A stretch of 64,000 nucleotides of DNA, from positions 1 to 64,000 of the forward strand of contig NZ_MVOC01000022.1 in the NCBI RefSeq assembly GCF_002043095.1, given 5' to 3'. Shown here in pieces: positions 35,423-43,972 of the stretch (positions are counted from its first letter, which is position 1; every line of letters begins with the position of its first letter). The DNA comes from Mycobacterium sp. AT1. Lineage in GTDB: Bacteria; Actinomycetota; Actinomycetes; Mycobacteriales; Mycobacteriaceae. The notes under the pieces were generated by a model. The model was not told the DNA's origin and ran no database searches. It saw nothing but the letters and a program-made list of their open reading frames with translations. Made by a program: the position numbers and the translations under genes.

Positions 35423-35883
35423 GGGGTGTTCTCCGTTCGTCGGGCCAAGCCGGTTAGCATCGAATCGGACAGCTTGGCCATGGTGCGGCAGACGGCCCAT
35501 TCGGCCGCACCGGCCACTGGACCTGGGCCGATCTCAACACTGCTCGTCAACGTGACCCGCGTCGTGGTGCCGAACGTTCGCAGCGTCCAACGGTTGGCGA
35601 CGGTGCGTAGCCGGCGGGGCAGGCCTTCGACGTCGTATGCCAGTGCGACGGCCGGATCGAACTCGGTGATGCGCTCCACCAGCACGTTGCGCCCGACCTG
35701 GACGCGACGCGTCGTGCCCTTCGCCGCACCGCCGGGGCCGTGGTTGAGGATGCACGAGTGGTCGACGTCGTCCGCCCACGCACTGAGTGATCCGAAGTCG
35801 GCGAGAACATCCCAGATAGCCTGCGGCGGGGCGGTTATCGTGCGGCTGCGGCTGATGTCTGCCACCCCGCCATCAAACACCAT
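35419..35883 (-). CDS. SRPBCC family lipid-binding/ligand-binding protein
   Basis: A 154-residue START-like (SRPBCC/polyketide cyclase) protein. The opening SRSRTITAPPQAIWDVLADFGSLSAW is the usual first strand and helices of the fold; the closing helix is MAKLSDSMLTGLARR. Such proteins hold a hydrophobic ligand in a deep pocket, and many are not enzymes. Its stop overlaps the sulfatase start, so it and the sulfatase are translationally coupled, suggesting it presents or carries the sulfated lipid-like substrate (inference). It is 34 bases downstream of the large MprF-like gene on the same strand. Confidence 0.86.
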   Translation of the reverse strand: MVFDGGVADISRSRTITAPPQAIWDVLADFGSLSAWADDVDHSCILNHGPGGAAKGTTRRVQVGRNVLVERITEFDPAVALAYDVEGLPRRLRTVANRWTLRTFGTTTRVTLTSSVEIGPGPVAGAAEWAVCRTMAKLSDSMLTGLARRTENTP

Positions 35884-35917
35884 CGGGGACCGCCACGGGA
35901 GCTAGTCGACGAGCCGA

Positions 35918-38320
35918 CTAGATCATGTCCTTTCTGGTCAGCCACCTCATGACCGGCCAGCCGACGAAGACGGGCAGCCAACAGGTCAGCACCCGGTACA
36001 GCAGGACCGACGGGACGGCGACCGCGGCCGGCACCCCGAAGGCGGCGAGTCCGCCGATGAGCGCGGCCTCGACGGCCCCGACGCCGCCGGGGGTGGGGGC
36101 GGCCGATGCCAGCGTGCCACCGATCATCGTCACGACGGTGACGGTGACGAAGGTGGTGCCGCCGCCGAACGCGCCGACGCTGGCCCACAGGGCGAGTGCG
36201 GCCCCGAGAGTCGTTGCGGCGCAACCGGCGACGATGATCGCGAGGCGCTTCGGCTCGCGCGCCAGCTCGACGAGCTCGCCGCCCAGTTCCTTGATGCGGG
36301 GCCGCAGTTCGGTGCCCAACCACCGCCGGAGCTTCGGCACGAACGTGAACACGCCGACGATGCCGAGCGCCACGCCGCCGATGAGGTAGAGCACCGTGGT
36401 CTTGGGCACGAAGTGGGACAGGTTCGCCGACGTTCCTGCGATGACGCTGAAGAAGATCAGCAGACCCACGTGGGTGATCACCTGTACCGACTGCTGAAGG
36501 GCCACCGCGGCGGTGGCGCGCAGCGCGCCGAGTCCGCCCTTCTGAAGGAACCTGGTGCTCAACGCGAGACCGCCGACACCGGCGGGCGTGGTGGTGGCGG
36601 CGAAGGTGTTGGCCACCTGCATGATCGTCAGGTTGCGGAAGCTCACCAACCCCGAGGCGCACGCCCACAGGGCTGCGGCCGCACCCACGTACGTCAGCGC
36701 AGACACCGCCAACCCGAGCAGCGCCCACCACCAATTGGCGGTCCGCAACTCGGAGAAGAACGCGGGCACGGTGCTGATGAAGGGATAGGCGACGTAGACC
36801 AGCGCCACCAGCAGCACCAACTGGATCACCTGGATCCTGGTGAAGCGGGTGATGGTCTCGGCCTTGATCTGGTCGGCACCCGTCTGATGCATCACCTCGT
36901 CACGGGCGGCCGACATCACGGTGCCCGGATCGATCACCGACGCGCGGATGTGCTTGGGCAGAGCGGCTTTCGTCAGCCGGCGGGAAGCGCTGAGGACGGT
37001 GTCCTCGTCGAACTCGGCGATCGCGGCGCGCACCGCGGCCTCGGCACCGAAGATCGCCGTCGTCGTCACCAGAAGGGCGGCGATGTCGGCCTGCAACAGC
37101 ACGTCGGTCGCACCGTATTCGGCGCTGCCGAAGCCGCCGAAGAGTGCGGTGGCTCCGTCGTCTCCGACGTCGACTGTGATCTCCTTGCCCCGCAGATCGC
37201 CGTGGGAGATCTGGTGGCCGTGCAGAACCGCGAGTGCCTTCCAGACGGGTGCGACGAGGGATTCGTCGGCGGAGGTCTCGTCGAGTGCCACGCCCCGCGT
37301 CGGGGTGTGGGCGTACAGCGTCCAGCCGCGGTCGAGCGCGGACAACGCAACCGTCGTGCTGTTGGCCACCCCGAGGTCGCCGATGGCGATCGCCATCAGG
37401 CCGCGGTGCTCGACGGCGCGCCGCATCGAGGCATGCAGGGGAGCGGTCTCGCTGTTGCGCAATCTCACTCGCCGCCAGACCTGGCTCATGATGCCGCCGC
37501 TGCGCTGGTTCGGGCCGTACATCTCGAGGATGGCGCGCGACCCCCCGTCGTCCTCGGGGTCGTCCGTCGCCGCCCACAACACCAGCGGTCCAGGACCGGC
37601 GGGGCGCACCACCGTCAGCCCGGTCACGGCGAATCCGCGGCGAAGCAGCGAGCGCACGGCTCCGTCGAGCGGCACCTCCAGCGCCGGGGTTCCGACGATC
37701 AGCACCGTGAGCGCCCCCACGAACCACCCCACCGCGAGACCCAGCAGGGTTCGGGCCGGCACCACGGCGCTGACGACCAGATGGATGGGCACGAAGGCCA
37801 GCAGCAGCGCCCACCACCACCGGCGCCACCGAGCCTCCAGCCACGGGCCGGACACCGTCAGCATCGCGGCGAGCATGGCGATCCAGCGAGGGTCGTCGAG
37901 GAACTGCGACAGCAGCGTCCGCAGTCGGTCGTCGAGGTCGAAGTGCCAGCGGGGCGCCGCGAAACCGCTGGAGTTGACCGAGAGGGCGAGAACCGCGATC
38001 AGGCCGGCCGCGCCGTAGGCGCCGAGCAGGCGCCACTGCCGGGCGGTGACGAGCCCGAAGAGGATCGCGAAGGGGAGCGCCAGAATGGCGACGCCATAGG
38101 CTAGGTACACCAGGTTCGACTGCGTCGGGGTCAGCAGCGCGACGATTCCCGAGATGGACCGCTCGAGGGCCACCCAATCCCGGCGCGTGATCAGCGAACT
38201 GGTGATGACCACGATGAGGAAGACCGCGGCGAGGGCCAACCGGAAGATGTCGTTGGTGCGTCGCGCGAGCGGCTGCAACAGGTCGCCGGAAACGGCGACG
38301 TCCCGCCCGTCAACTCGCAT
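35918..38320 (-). CDS. MprF-like (UPF0104) membrane protein fused to a pseudokinase-like domain
   Basis: An 800-residue, three-part membrane protein. Residues 25-215 hold about five to six helices. Residues 220-490 are soluble and resemble a protein/aminoglycoside kinase: HGDLRGKEI at 373-381 is a degraded catalytic loop (the usual Asn is Glu380) and the DFG position reads GGFGS at 395-399. Residues 495-795 form the lysylphosphatidylglycerol-synthase/UPF0104 flippase-like membrane domain, with TTPAGVGGLALSTRFL and the SAAPTPGGVGAVEAAL signature. No aminoacyl-transferase domain is present, so it may flip a lipid rather than aminoacylate it. The kinase-like part may bind but not transfer phosphate. 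Confidence 0.85.
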   Translation of the reverse strand: MRVDGRDVAVSGDLLQPLARRTNDIFRLALAAVFLIVVITSSLITRRDWVALERSISGIVALLTPTQSNLVYLAYGVAILALPFAILFGLVTARQWRLLGAYGAAGLIAVLALSVNSSGFAAPRWHFDLDDRLRTLLSQFLDDPRWIAMLAAMLTVSGPWLEARWRRWWWALLLAFVPIHLVVSAVVPARTLLGLAVGWFVGALTVLIVGTPALEVPLDGAVRSLLRRGFAVTGLTVVRPAGPGPLVLWAATDDPEDDGGSRAILEMYGPNQRSGGIMSQVWRRVRLRNSETAPLHASMRRAVEHRGLMAIAIGDLGVANSTTVALSALDRGWTLYAHTPTRGVALDETSADESLVAPVWKALAVLHGHQISHGDLRGKEITVDVGDDGATALFGGFGSAEYGATDVLLQADIAALLVTTTAIFGAEAAVRAAIAEFDEDTVLSASRRLTKAALPKHIRASVIDPGTVMSAARDEVMHQTGADQIKAETITRFTRIQVIQLVLLVALVYVAYPFISTVPAFFSELRTANWWWALLGLAVSALTYVGAAAALWACASGLVSFRNLTIMQVANTFAATTTPAGVGGLALSTRFLQKGGLGALRATAAVALQQSVQVITHVGLLIFFSVIAGTSANLSHFVPKTTVLYLIGGVALGIVGVFTFVPKLRRWLGTELRPRIKELGGELVELAREPKRLAIIVAGCAATTLGAALALWASVGAFGGGTTFVTVTVVTMIGGTLASAAPTPGGVGAVEAALIGGLAAFGVPAAVAVPSVLLYRVLTCWLPVFVGWPVMRWLTRKDMI

Positions 38321-38422
38321 GACTGAAGGATTTCTTCCGATCGATCGTCGTGCCGCGTGGTCGGCGGCCCGCGGCCAACCTATCCCAGCCGTCGACCGGT
38401 TCCCGGGATTGTCGGACCCGAG

Positions 38423-39232
38423 CTACATGTGCGTACCGCCGTCGACCCGCACTTCGGTGCCCGTCACCCAGTACGCGTCGGGGGAGCCGAGCATCGCCAC
38501 GACGCTGGCCACGGCGTCGGGTTTGGCGAACATCGCGCCATCCTCCAGCGGCAGCACGGACATGATCTTTCCGAGCAGCGCGAAGTCCATGTCGTCGGGG
38601 AGACCGGGTCCCACGCTTTGCTTCGACTCGCCGACGCCGTCGGTCATGCCGGAGGACACCGACCCCGGCTGCACGCAGTTGAACCGGATGCGCTCCTTGC
38701 TGAACTCCAGGGCAAGGGCGTGCGTCATCGCCTGCACGCCACCCTTGGACGCGGCGTAGGCCGACATGTAGGGGTGGGCGAAGTTCGCCGAGGTGGAGCT
38801 GAAGTTGACGACGGCGGCCCCGGTGCCACGCCGCAACGCGGGAATGGCCTCGCGGGTGACGAGGAACGTGCCAAAGAGGTTGACGCGCACCACCTTTTCG
38901 AAGTCGGCCAGGGTGGTGTCGGTGAAGTGCGCCGACCGGAGGATGCCCGCGGCGTTAACCAGGGTGTCGAGACCGTCCGTCGCGTCGAGGGCCTCGGCGA
39001 AGCCGGCGCGGACCGACTGCTCGTCGCCGACGTCCATGCGCACCGTCGACAAGCGGTCACCCTGCGAGCCGGCCTTCGCCACGGTGTCCGCGAGCCCAGC
39101 CTCGCTGACGTCGGCCGCGACGACGGTGCCGCCCTCGTCGAGGATGCGCAGAACGGTGGCCTGCCCGATGCCGGAGCCTGCGCCGGTGATCAGGGCCCGA
39201 CGGTCGGCGTAACGCCGCAATGAGGAAGACAT
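38423..39232 (-). CDS. Short-chain dehydrogenase/reductase
   Basis: A 269-residue classical SDR oxidising or reducing an alcohol/ketone with NAD(P). The nucleotide loop is TGAGSGIGQ (16-24), NNAG is represented by VNAAGI, and the catalytic Tyr159 and Lys163 lie in YAASKGG with Ser145/146 upstream. The C-terminal VTGTEVRVDGG is typical. The ATG at MSSSLRR is chosen. It is the last gene of a minus-strand run with the FAD dehydrogenase (32 bases upstream), a mycofactocin-type SDR and an NTF2-like gene, the sort of set used on steroid or terpenoid rings. Confidence 0.93.
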   Translation of the reverse strand: MSSSLRRYADRRALITGAGSGIGQATVLRILDEGGTVVAADVSEAGLADTVAKAGSQGDRLSTVRMDVGDEQSVRAGFAEALDATDGLDTLVNAAGILRSAHFTDTTLADFEKVVRVNLFGTFLVTREAIPALRRGTGAAVVNFSSTSANFAHPYMSAYAASKGGVQAMTHALALEFSKERIRFNCVQPGSVSSGMTDGVGESKQSVGPGLPDDMDFALLGKIMSVLPLEDGAMFAKPDAVASVVAMLGSPDAYWVTGTEVRVDGGTHM

Positions 39233-39264
39233 GGGGCGAATGATGCCTGCCGGAGGCGTCGGTG

Positions 39265-40827
39265 TCAGGCAGTCGCGGAAGAGGCCATGTGCAGCGCGGC
39301 GAGGTGGCTGAACAACATGGAGGCGCCGATCGGGTTGCCGCCGCCCGGATACGTGGTGCCGCTGACCGCGGCCATCGTGTTGCCCGCGGCGTACAGGCCC
39401 GGAATCGCCCGCCCGGTGGTGTCCAGGACGCGCGCGTCGCGGTCGGTGCGCAGACCGCCCTTGGTGCCCAGATCGGACAGGCCGAACGCGGCGGCGTGAT
39501 AGGGCGGCTTGGTGAGGGGCACCAGGGGTGACGCACCGCCGGTGAACGCGCGGTCGTAGGCCTCGTCGCCACGGCCGAAGTCGGAATCGGTGCCGCCGGC
39601 CGCCAATTCGTTGAAGCGCGAGACGGTTTCGACGAGGTGGGCGGGCGGGACGCCGATCGCCTCCGCGAGAGCCTCCAGGGTGTCCGCGGTGTGCCACAGC
39701 CCGGCCTCGCGGTACCGCTCGGGCTCGACCAGCGACACGCTGGCCGACAGCATCGGCGGGGTCTCGCCCGCCGTGTCGTCGTAGACCATCCAGAACGGCA
39801 ATCGCAGTGCGCCGGAGTCGACGTGCGCGATGACCTCGCGACCCAGCTGGTCATACGGGGCGGATTCGTTGACGAAACGCCGACCATCGGAGTCGACGAA
39901 GATGCCGCCCGTGGCACCGAGGGAGAAGGTCGACCGGCCGTCGGGATGCGTCAGCCCCGGCGACCACCAGGCCTGATCCATCAGATCGGTCGCGGCACCG
40001 ACTCGGATGGCCGCCTGGTGCGCGGCACCCGTGTTGCCGGGCGCGCCCATGGAATCGGTGGGATCGCCTGGCACACCAAAGGTTTCGCGCATCTCGGCGT
40101 TCTGTTCGAACCCGCCTGCGGCGAGGAGGACGCCCCGGCGGGCCCGGATCCGGACCGGGACGCCGCCACGTAGGACGACGGCCCCCGTCACGGCGCCGTC
40201 GTCGTCGACGACGAGGTCGGTCAACGGAGACTCGAGATGTACCGTCGCCTGCGGAAGGCGAAGCAGCGCGGCCAGGAAGCGGCCGACGAGGGCGCGGCCA
40301 CCGGTGAGCACGTCCGGTGCAGGGGCGCCGAGCCGCTCGTTGTCGAGTGGTCCACGGATTCGGTCCGAGTAGGGTCCCAGAACCTCGGCCTTCAGCGCCC
40401 GCGACACGATGTGGCGCATGCCGTCCAGGCGCGCGCTCGGAGCGCTGCCGAAGTAGTCGGGCCAGGGCAGCACCTTGAACGCGAACGAGTCGTCCTGCTC
40501 GAGGTACTCGACGAGGCGTGCCCCGCCTTCGACGTAGGCGTCCTGCAGGTCCCGCGGCGTGCGGTCGCCGACGACGGCGTGGAAGTAGGCCAACGCGTCG
40601 GCGATCGTGTCGTCGACGCCGAGGCGGCGCAGCACCGGATTGCACGGGAACCACATCCCGCCACCGCCGGAGAAGGCCGTCGTCCCCCCGAACTTGTCGG
40701 AGGCCTCGACCAGGGCGACGGACAGACCCTCGCGAGCGGCGGTGTAGGCGCCGGTGATGCCGCCGCCCGAGCCGACGACCACCACGTCGACCGTCTCGTC
40801 CCAGCTCTCCGATGCGTCAGTCGTCAT
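39265..40827 (-). CDS. FAD-dependent dehydrogenase, 3-ketosteroid dehydrogenase-like
   Basis: A 520-residue flavoprotein of the fumarate reductase/KstD fold. The FAD-binding loop is VVVVGSGGGITGAYTA (15-30), and the family's late FAD block is GLYAAGNTMAAVSGTTYPGGGNPIG, keeping the tyrosine found in ketosteroid dehydrogenases. FGGTTAFSGGGGMWFP is a KstD-type start. These enzymes abstract hydrogens from ring A of 3-ketosteroids or related cyclic ketones. The exact substrate is not readable. It lies between two SDR genes in one operon, with 9 bases to the upstream gene. Confidence 0.9.
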   Translation of the reverse strand: MTTDASESWDETVDVVVVGSGGGITGAYTAAREGLSVALVEASDKFGGTTAFSGGGGMWFPCNPVLRRLGVDDTIADALAYFHAVVGDRTPRDLQDAYVEGGARLVEYLEQDDSFAFKVLPWPDYFGSAPSARLDGMRHIVSRALKAEVLGPYSDRIRGPLDNERLGAPAPDVLTGGRALVGRFLAALLRLPQATVHLESPLTDLVVDDDGAVTGAVVLRGGVPVRIRARRGVLLAAGGFEQNAEMRETFGVPGDPTDSMGAPGNTGAAHQAAIRVGAATDLMDQAWWSPGLTHPDGRSTFSLGATGGIFVDSDGRRFVNESAPYDQLGREVIAHVDSGALRLPFWMVYDDTAGETPPMLSASVSLVEPERYREAGLWHTADTLEALAEAIGVPPAHLVETVSRFNELAAGGTDSDFGRGDEAYDRAFTGGASPLVPLTKPPYHAAAFGLSDLGTKGGLRTDRDARVLDTTGRAIPGLYAAGNTMAAVSGTTYPGGGNPIGASMLFSHLAALHMASSATA

Positions 40828-40836
40828 GGTGAACCC

Positions 40837-41655
40837 TCAACTCCTCAAGGTGAATCCGGCATCCAACGGCCATGACGTGCCGGTGATGAACGCCGCGTCG
40901 TCGGATACCAGCCACGCCACCGCGGTCGCGATCTGCTCGGGTTGCAACAAGGAGATCGGCAGCGCGTTGAGCTGACTGGACAGCCACGGATCACCGGCCG
41001 CGGACAGCTTCATGGTGGTCGCGTTCAGGATCATGTCGGTCGCGACGCCGCTGGGGTGGATCGTGTTCACCCGGATCGAATGCTCGGCGAGCTGGTCGGC
41101 CCACACCTGCATCAGCGCCACCAGTGCGCGCTTGGAGGCCGCGTACCCCTGAACGCCCGCGCGTTCGGTGCCTGCGGCCCTGATGCCCTGGGTCGAGCTG
41201 ACCAGCACGATCGATCCGCCGCGGCCACCGGCGACCATCGCGGGGATGGCCGCGTCCACGGTGTTCCACGCGCCGATCAGGTTGACCTCGACGACGTCTC
41301 GGAAGGTCTTCGCCCGCTCGTCGGTGTCGCTGACCCGGATGATTCCGGCGTTGGCGATGACGACGTCGAGGCGGCCGAACCGCTCGACGCCGTCGGCGAC
41401 CGCGGCCGTCACCGCGTCGGGATCGCGAACGTCGGTCTGGCTGGCCATGATTCGGTGGCCGTGTTCCTGAACCAACCGCACCGTCTCGGCCAGGTCGTCG
41501 GTCGTGGCGCCCGGGTAGTCGGTGGCGTCGAACTCGGCACAGACGTCGAGCGCGACGATGTCGGCGCCCTCACTGGCGAGTTTGACGGCGTGGGCGCGGC
41601 CCATCCCGCGGGCGGCGCCGGTGACGAGCGCGACCTTGCCGGTCATGGTCCCCAT
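40837..41655 (-). CDS. Mycofactocin-coupled-type SDR oxidoreductase
   Basis: A 272-residue SDR. The start GKVALVTGAARGMGRAHAVKLASEGADIVALDVC and the following insertion DYPGATTDDLAETVRLVQEHG match the mycofactocin-coupled SDR subgroup, whose members hold NAD tightly and pass electrons to the peptide-derived cofactor mycofactocin. Catalytic Tyr171 and Lys175 lie in YAASKRA. No mft biosynthesis genes are in this window. The ATG overlaps the stop of the NTF2-like gene by one base; an ATG three codons later is possible. Substrate is probably a secondary alcohol such as a steroid or terpenoid (inference). Confidence 0.86.
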   Translation of the reverse strand: MGTMTGKVALVTGAARGMGRAHAVKLASEGADIVALDVCAEFDATDYPGATTDDLAETVRLVQEHGHRIMASQTDVRDPDAVTAAVADGVERFGRLDVVIANAGIIRVSDTDERAKTFRDVVEVNLIGAWNTVDAAIPAMVAGGRGGSIVLVSSTQGIRAAGTERAGVQGYAASKRALVALMQVWADQLAEHSIRVNTIHPSGVATDMILNATTMKLSAAGDPWLSSQLNALPISLLQPEQIATAVAWLVSDDAAFITGTSWPLDAGFTLRS

Positions 41656-42107
41656 CAGAACTTGAGGTGCCGGCTGACGTCGCCGACCTGGTCGACGAAC
41701 ATGGTTCGGGTGTCGAACCACCACGTACCGTCCATGCGACGGAAGGTGTCGCGGTAGCGGCCCGTCACGATGACCTGCAGCGGCAGGTCGGGGGTCGCCT
41801 GCGTGACGCAGTAGTACGCGCTGGCGCGCGCGGTGCCCGCGTCGTCGTCGACCTCGATCCGCACGTTGGTGGTCAGATGTTTGGTCATCGGGGTGCCGTC
41901 GTCGTAGAAGCGCACCGCCATCTCGTACATCTTGCGGACGCCGGTGGTTCCGGTGAAGACCGTCTCCGGCCCGCCGCCGTCGACGCCGCAGATCCGGCCG
42001 TGTGCGAACAGTGCGGCGACCCCGTCCAAATCGCCCGCGTCGAATAGCTCCGCGTAGGTGTAGACCAGGTTCTCGACGTGCCGGGCGCTGTCCATCGCGG
42101 CTGACAT
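41655..42107 (-). CDS. NTF2/SnoaL-like protein
   Basis: A 150-residue protein of the NTF2-like cone fold, covering many small isomerases, dehydratases and cyclases. The N-terminal helix VENLVYTYAELFDAGDLDGVAALF and the late GRYRDTFRRMDGTWWFDTRTMFVD are typical SnoaL_4 features. It heads the minus-strand operon and is coupled by a one-base overlap to the mycofactocin-type SDR. It is divergent from a plus-strand SDR gene 57 bases away. It probably handles the same cyclic substrate as its operon partners. Confidence 0.87.
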   Translation of the reverse strand: MSAAMDSARHVENLVYTYAELFDAGDLDGVAALFAHGRICGVDGGGPETVFTGTTGVRKMYEMAVRFYDDGTPMTKHLTTNVRIEVDDDAGTARASAYYCVTQATPDLPLQVIVTGRYRDTFRRMDGTWWFDTRTMFVDQVGDVSRHLKF

Positions 42108-42151
42108 TACGGTCGTCGAGCCGAATTGGTCACCGGTTCAGCGCAGGTGGC

Positions 42152-42157
42152 TAATCT
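42152..42157 (+). promoter_or_regulatory. -10 hexamer of a leaderless SDR transcript
   Basis: TAATCT lies 7 bases before the GTG of the plus-strand SDR, in the 57-base interval divergent from the NTF2-like gene. No ribosome site is present. Confidence 0.5.
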
Positions 42158-42164
42158 GACGACC

Positions 42165-43055
42165 GTGACATCTCAGTGGTCGCCGACCCGACTCGGCAAT
42201 CTGACCGGCAAGCGCGTCGTCGTCACGGGGGCCACCAACGGTGTCGGTCTTGCGACGGCGGGCGCGCTCGCACGTGCCGGCGCCCACGTGATCCTCGCGG
42301 TGCGCAACGTCGAGTTGGGCGCCCGGCGGGCCGCCGAGATCGGCGGGGACACGACCGTGGTCAAACTGGACCTCGCCGACCAATCGTCGGTGCGCGCGTT
42401 CCCGAATCTGTTCGACGGTGACGTCGACGTGCTGGTCAACAACGCGGGCTTGGTCGCGCAGAACCGGTCCGAGACCGTCGACGGGTTCGAGATGACCTTG
42501 GGCACCAACTTCCTCGGGCCGTTCGCGTTGACCAATCTGATGTTCCCGCGGGTGCGTTCGCTGATCGTCAACGTTGCCTCCGACGCGCACAAGTCGGCCA
42601 AGATCGATCTCGACGACCCCCACTTGCGCACCACCAGGTGGTCGGCGTTCCCCGCCTACGGCCGGTCCAAGTTGGCGATGATGCTGTGGGGTCTCGAACT
42701 CGACCGACGGTTGCGTGCGGCCGGGTCGCCCGTCACCAGCCAGCTGACCCATCCCGGGTGGGTCGCCTCGAATCTGTCGAATGTGTCCGACAAGCGGGTG
42801 ATGTCGGCGTTTCACACGGTGGTGAAGACGGCGGCCAACGTGCTGGCCAACGACACCGATGCTGGCGCGGCCCCGACGCTGTACTGCATCAGTGAACCCA
42901 TCCCGCCGGGCAGCTACGTCGGCATCGACAGCCGGCTGGGGCTCAAGGGCGCGCCGACGCTGAGCGGCCGTTCGGCGGAGGCGTGCGACTACGACGTGGC
43001 AGCCCAGGTGGTGGCATTCGCCGAGAAGGAAACGGACACAACCATTCCCGTCTAA
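42165..43055 (+). CDS. Short-chain dehydrogenase, retinol dehydrogenase-like
   Basis: A 296-residue SDR of the WWOX/retinol dehydrogenase subgroup. The NAD(P) loop is VTGATNGVGLATA, followed by VRN for NADP-type specificity and the VLVNNAGLV motif. Catalytic residues are in AYGRSKLA (Tyr/Lys) with a serine in VNVASDAHKS. The GTG follows a -10 hexamer at leaderless distance; an upstream start with 13 more codons is less likely. It is divergent from the NTF2/SDR/KstD operon and its stop overlaps the convergent MpaB gene by four bases. Substrate unknown. Confidence 0.92.
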   Translation: MTSQWSPTRLGNLTGKRVVVTGATNGVGLATAGALARAGAHVILAVRNVELGARRAAEIGGDTTVVKLDLADQSSVRAFPNLFDGDVDVLVNNAGLVAQNRSETVDGFEMTLGTNFLGPFALTNLMFPRVRSLIVNVASDAHKSAKIDLDDPHLRTTRWSAFPAYGRSKLAMMLWGLELDRRLRAAGSPVTSQLTHPGWVASNLSNVSDKRVMSAFHTVVKTAANVLANDTDAGAAPTLYCISEPIPPGSYVGIDSRLGLKGAPTLSGRSAEACDYDVAAQVVAFAEKETDTTIPV

Positions 43056-43906
43056 CCGCGGGCGAGAGCCCACCGGATGCCGCCGACCAGGGTGCGGCCG
43101 GCCACCCGGACGGCCGTCGCCTCCAGCGGGGGCAGGTAAGGCAGACGCAACGGCAGCCGGGCCCACGCCGGAAGCATGGCCACCGAGGTCGCGGCGAGCA
43201 CCGCGTACGGAGGCTTGGCCAGCAGCGGCAGCGGGGGAGTGAGCAGCAGGAACTTGGCGGCCTCGCGGGCGGCGGCGGTACCGTTCAGCTCGGGTCTGTA
43301 TTCCGAAATGCGTTGTCTCAGTTCGTCTTCGGTGCGCGGTGGGTCTACCACCCCGAGTGCCGCGGCGACCCGGGCGGTGTCGGCGACGTAGTCGTCGCGC
43401 TCCTGCCGGTCGAGTGGGCGGGCCCCGTACAGCTGATGCGCCCGCAGAAAGCTGTCGACCTCGGCGACGTGAACCCATCCGAGGAGGTGCGGGTCCGACG
43501 CCTCGTAGGGCCTCCCGTCGGCGGCGATCCCGTGTACTCGACGGTGGATGCCGCGCACCTTGTCGACGGCGCGCTGGGCGTCGTCGGCCGGACCGAACGT
43601 CGTGACGGCCAGGAAGGTGCTGGTGCGCTGCAGCCGCCCCCACGGATCGCCGCGGTAATCGGAGTGTTCGGCGACACCCGCCATCGCCAGCGGATGCAGG
43701 GATTGCAGCAGCAGTGCGCGCAGTCCACCGACGAACATCGACGCGTCACCGTGCACCCGTCTGATCGGGCGGTCCTCGGCGAACCACCGCGGGCCGGGGG
43801 TGTCGTGGATGCGCGCCCGGTTGGCCGGACCTTCGGGGCCCGCCACCATGCCGAACAGTCGTTGGCCGAGGCCGTCGCGCACGGTCGTCAATCCAGGCAA
43901 GGCCAC
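43052..43906 (-). CDS. MpaB-type oxygenase (DUF2236)
   Basis: A 284-residue protein of the DUF2236 family, which includes the haem-dependent rubber oxygenase Lcp and fungal MpaB. LLLQSLHPLAMAGVAEHSDYRGDPWGRLQRT carries the conserved histidine and arginine around the predicted haem. VHGIAADGRPYEASDPHLLGWVHVAEVDSFL is the second family block with the conserved His in the LLGWVH motif. The C-terminal 60 residues are hydrophobic and proline rich. It probably cleaves or oxidises a lipid; the substrate is not known. It starts with GTG and is convergent with the SDR. Confidence 0.87.
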   Translation of the reverse strand: MALPGLTTVRDGLGQRLFGMVAGPEGPANRARIHDTPGPRWFAEDRPIRRVHGDASMFVGGLRALLLQSLHPLAMAGVAEHSDYRGDPWGRLQRTSTFLAVTTFGPADDAQRAVDKVRGIHRRVHGIAADGRPYEASDPHLLGWVHVAEVDSFLRAHQLYGARPLDRQERDDYVADTARVAAALGVVDPPRTEDELRQRISEYRPELNGTAAAREAAKFLLLTPPLPLLAKPPYAVLAATSVAMLPAWARLPLRLPYLPPLEATAVRVAGRTLVGGIRWALARG

Positions 43907-43972
43907 GTAACCGACAGTACGCCCGGCATCGTCGGGCTATCTTGCAGAAAGTGCGACAGAAGGGTGACGGCG

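Noticed and set aside
33602-35883. A formylglycine-generating enzyme near the sulfatase
   Set aside because: None of the neighbouring proteins shows FGE motifs; the maturase must lie elsewhere.
42983-43972. A 330-codon upstream extension of the MOSC fusion gene
   Set aside because: It lies antisense to the MpaB-type oxygenase, and a good ribosome site and the MOSC domain both start at 43973.
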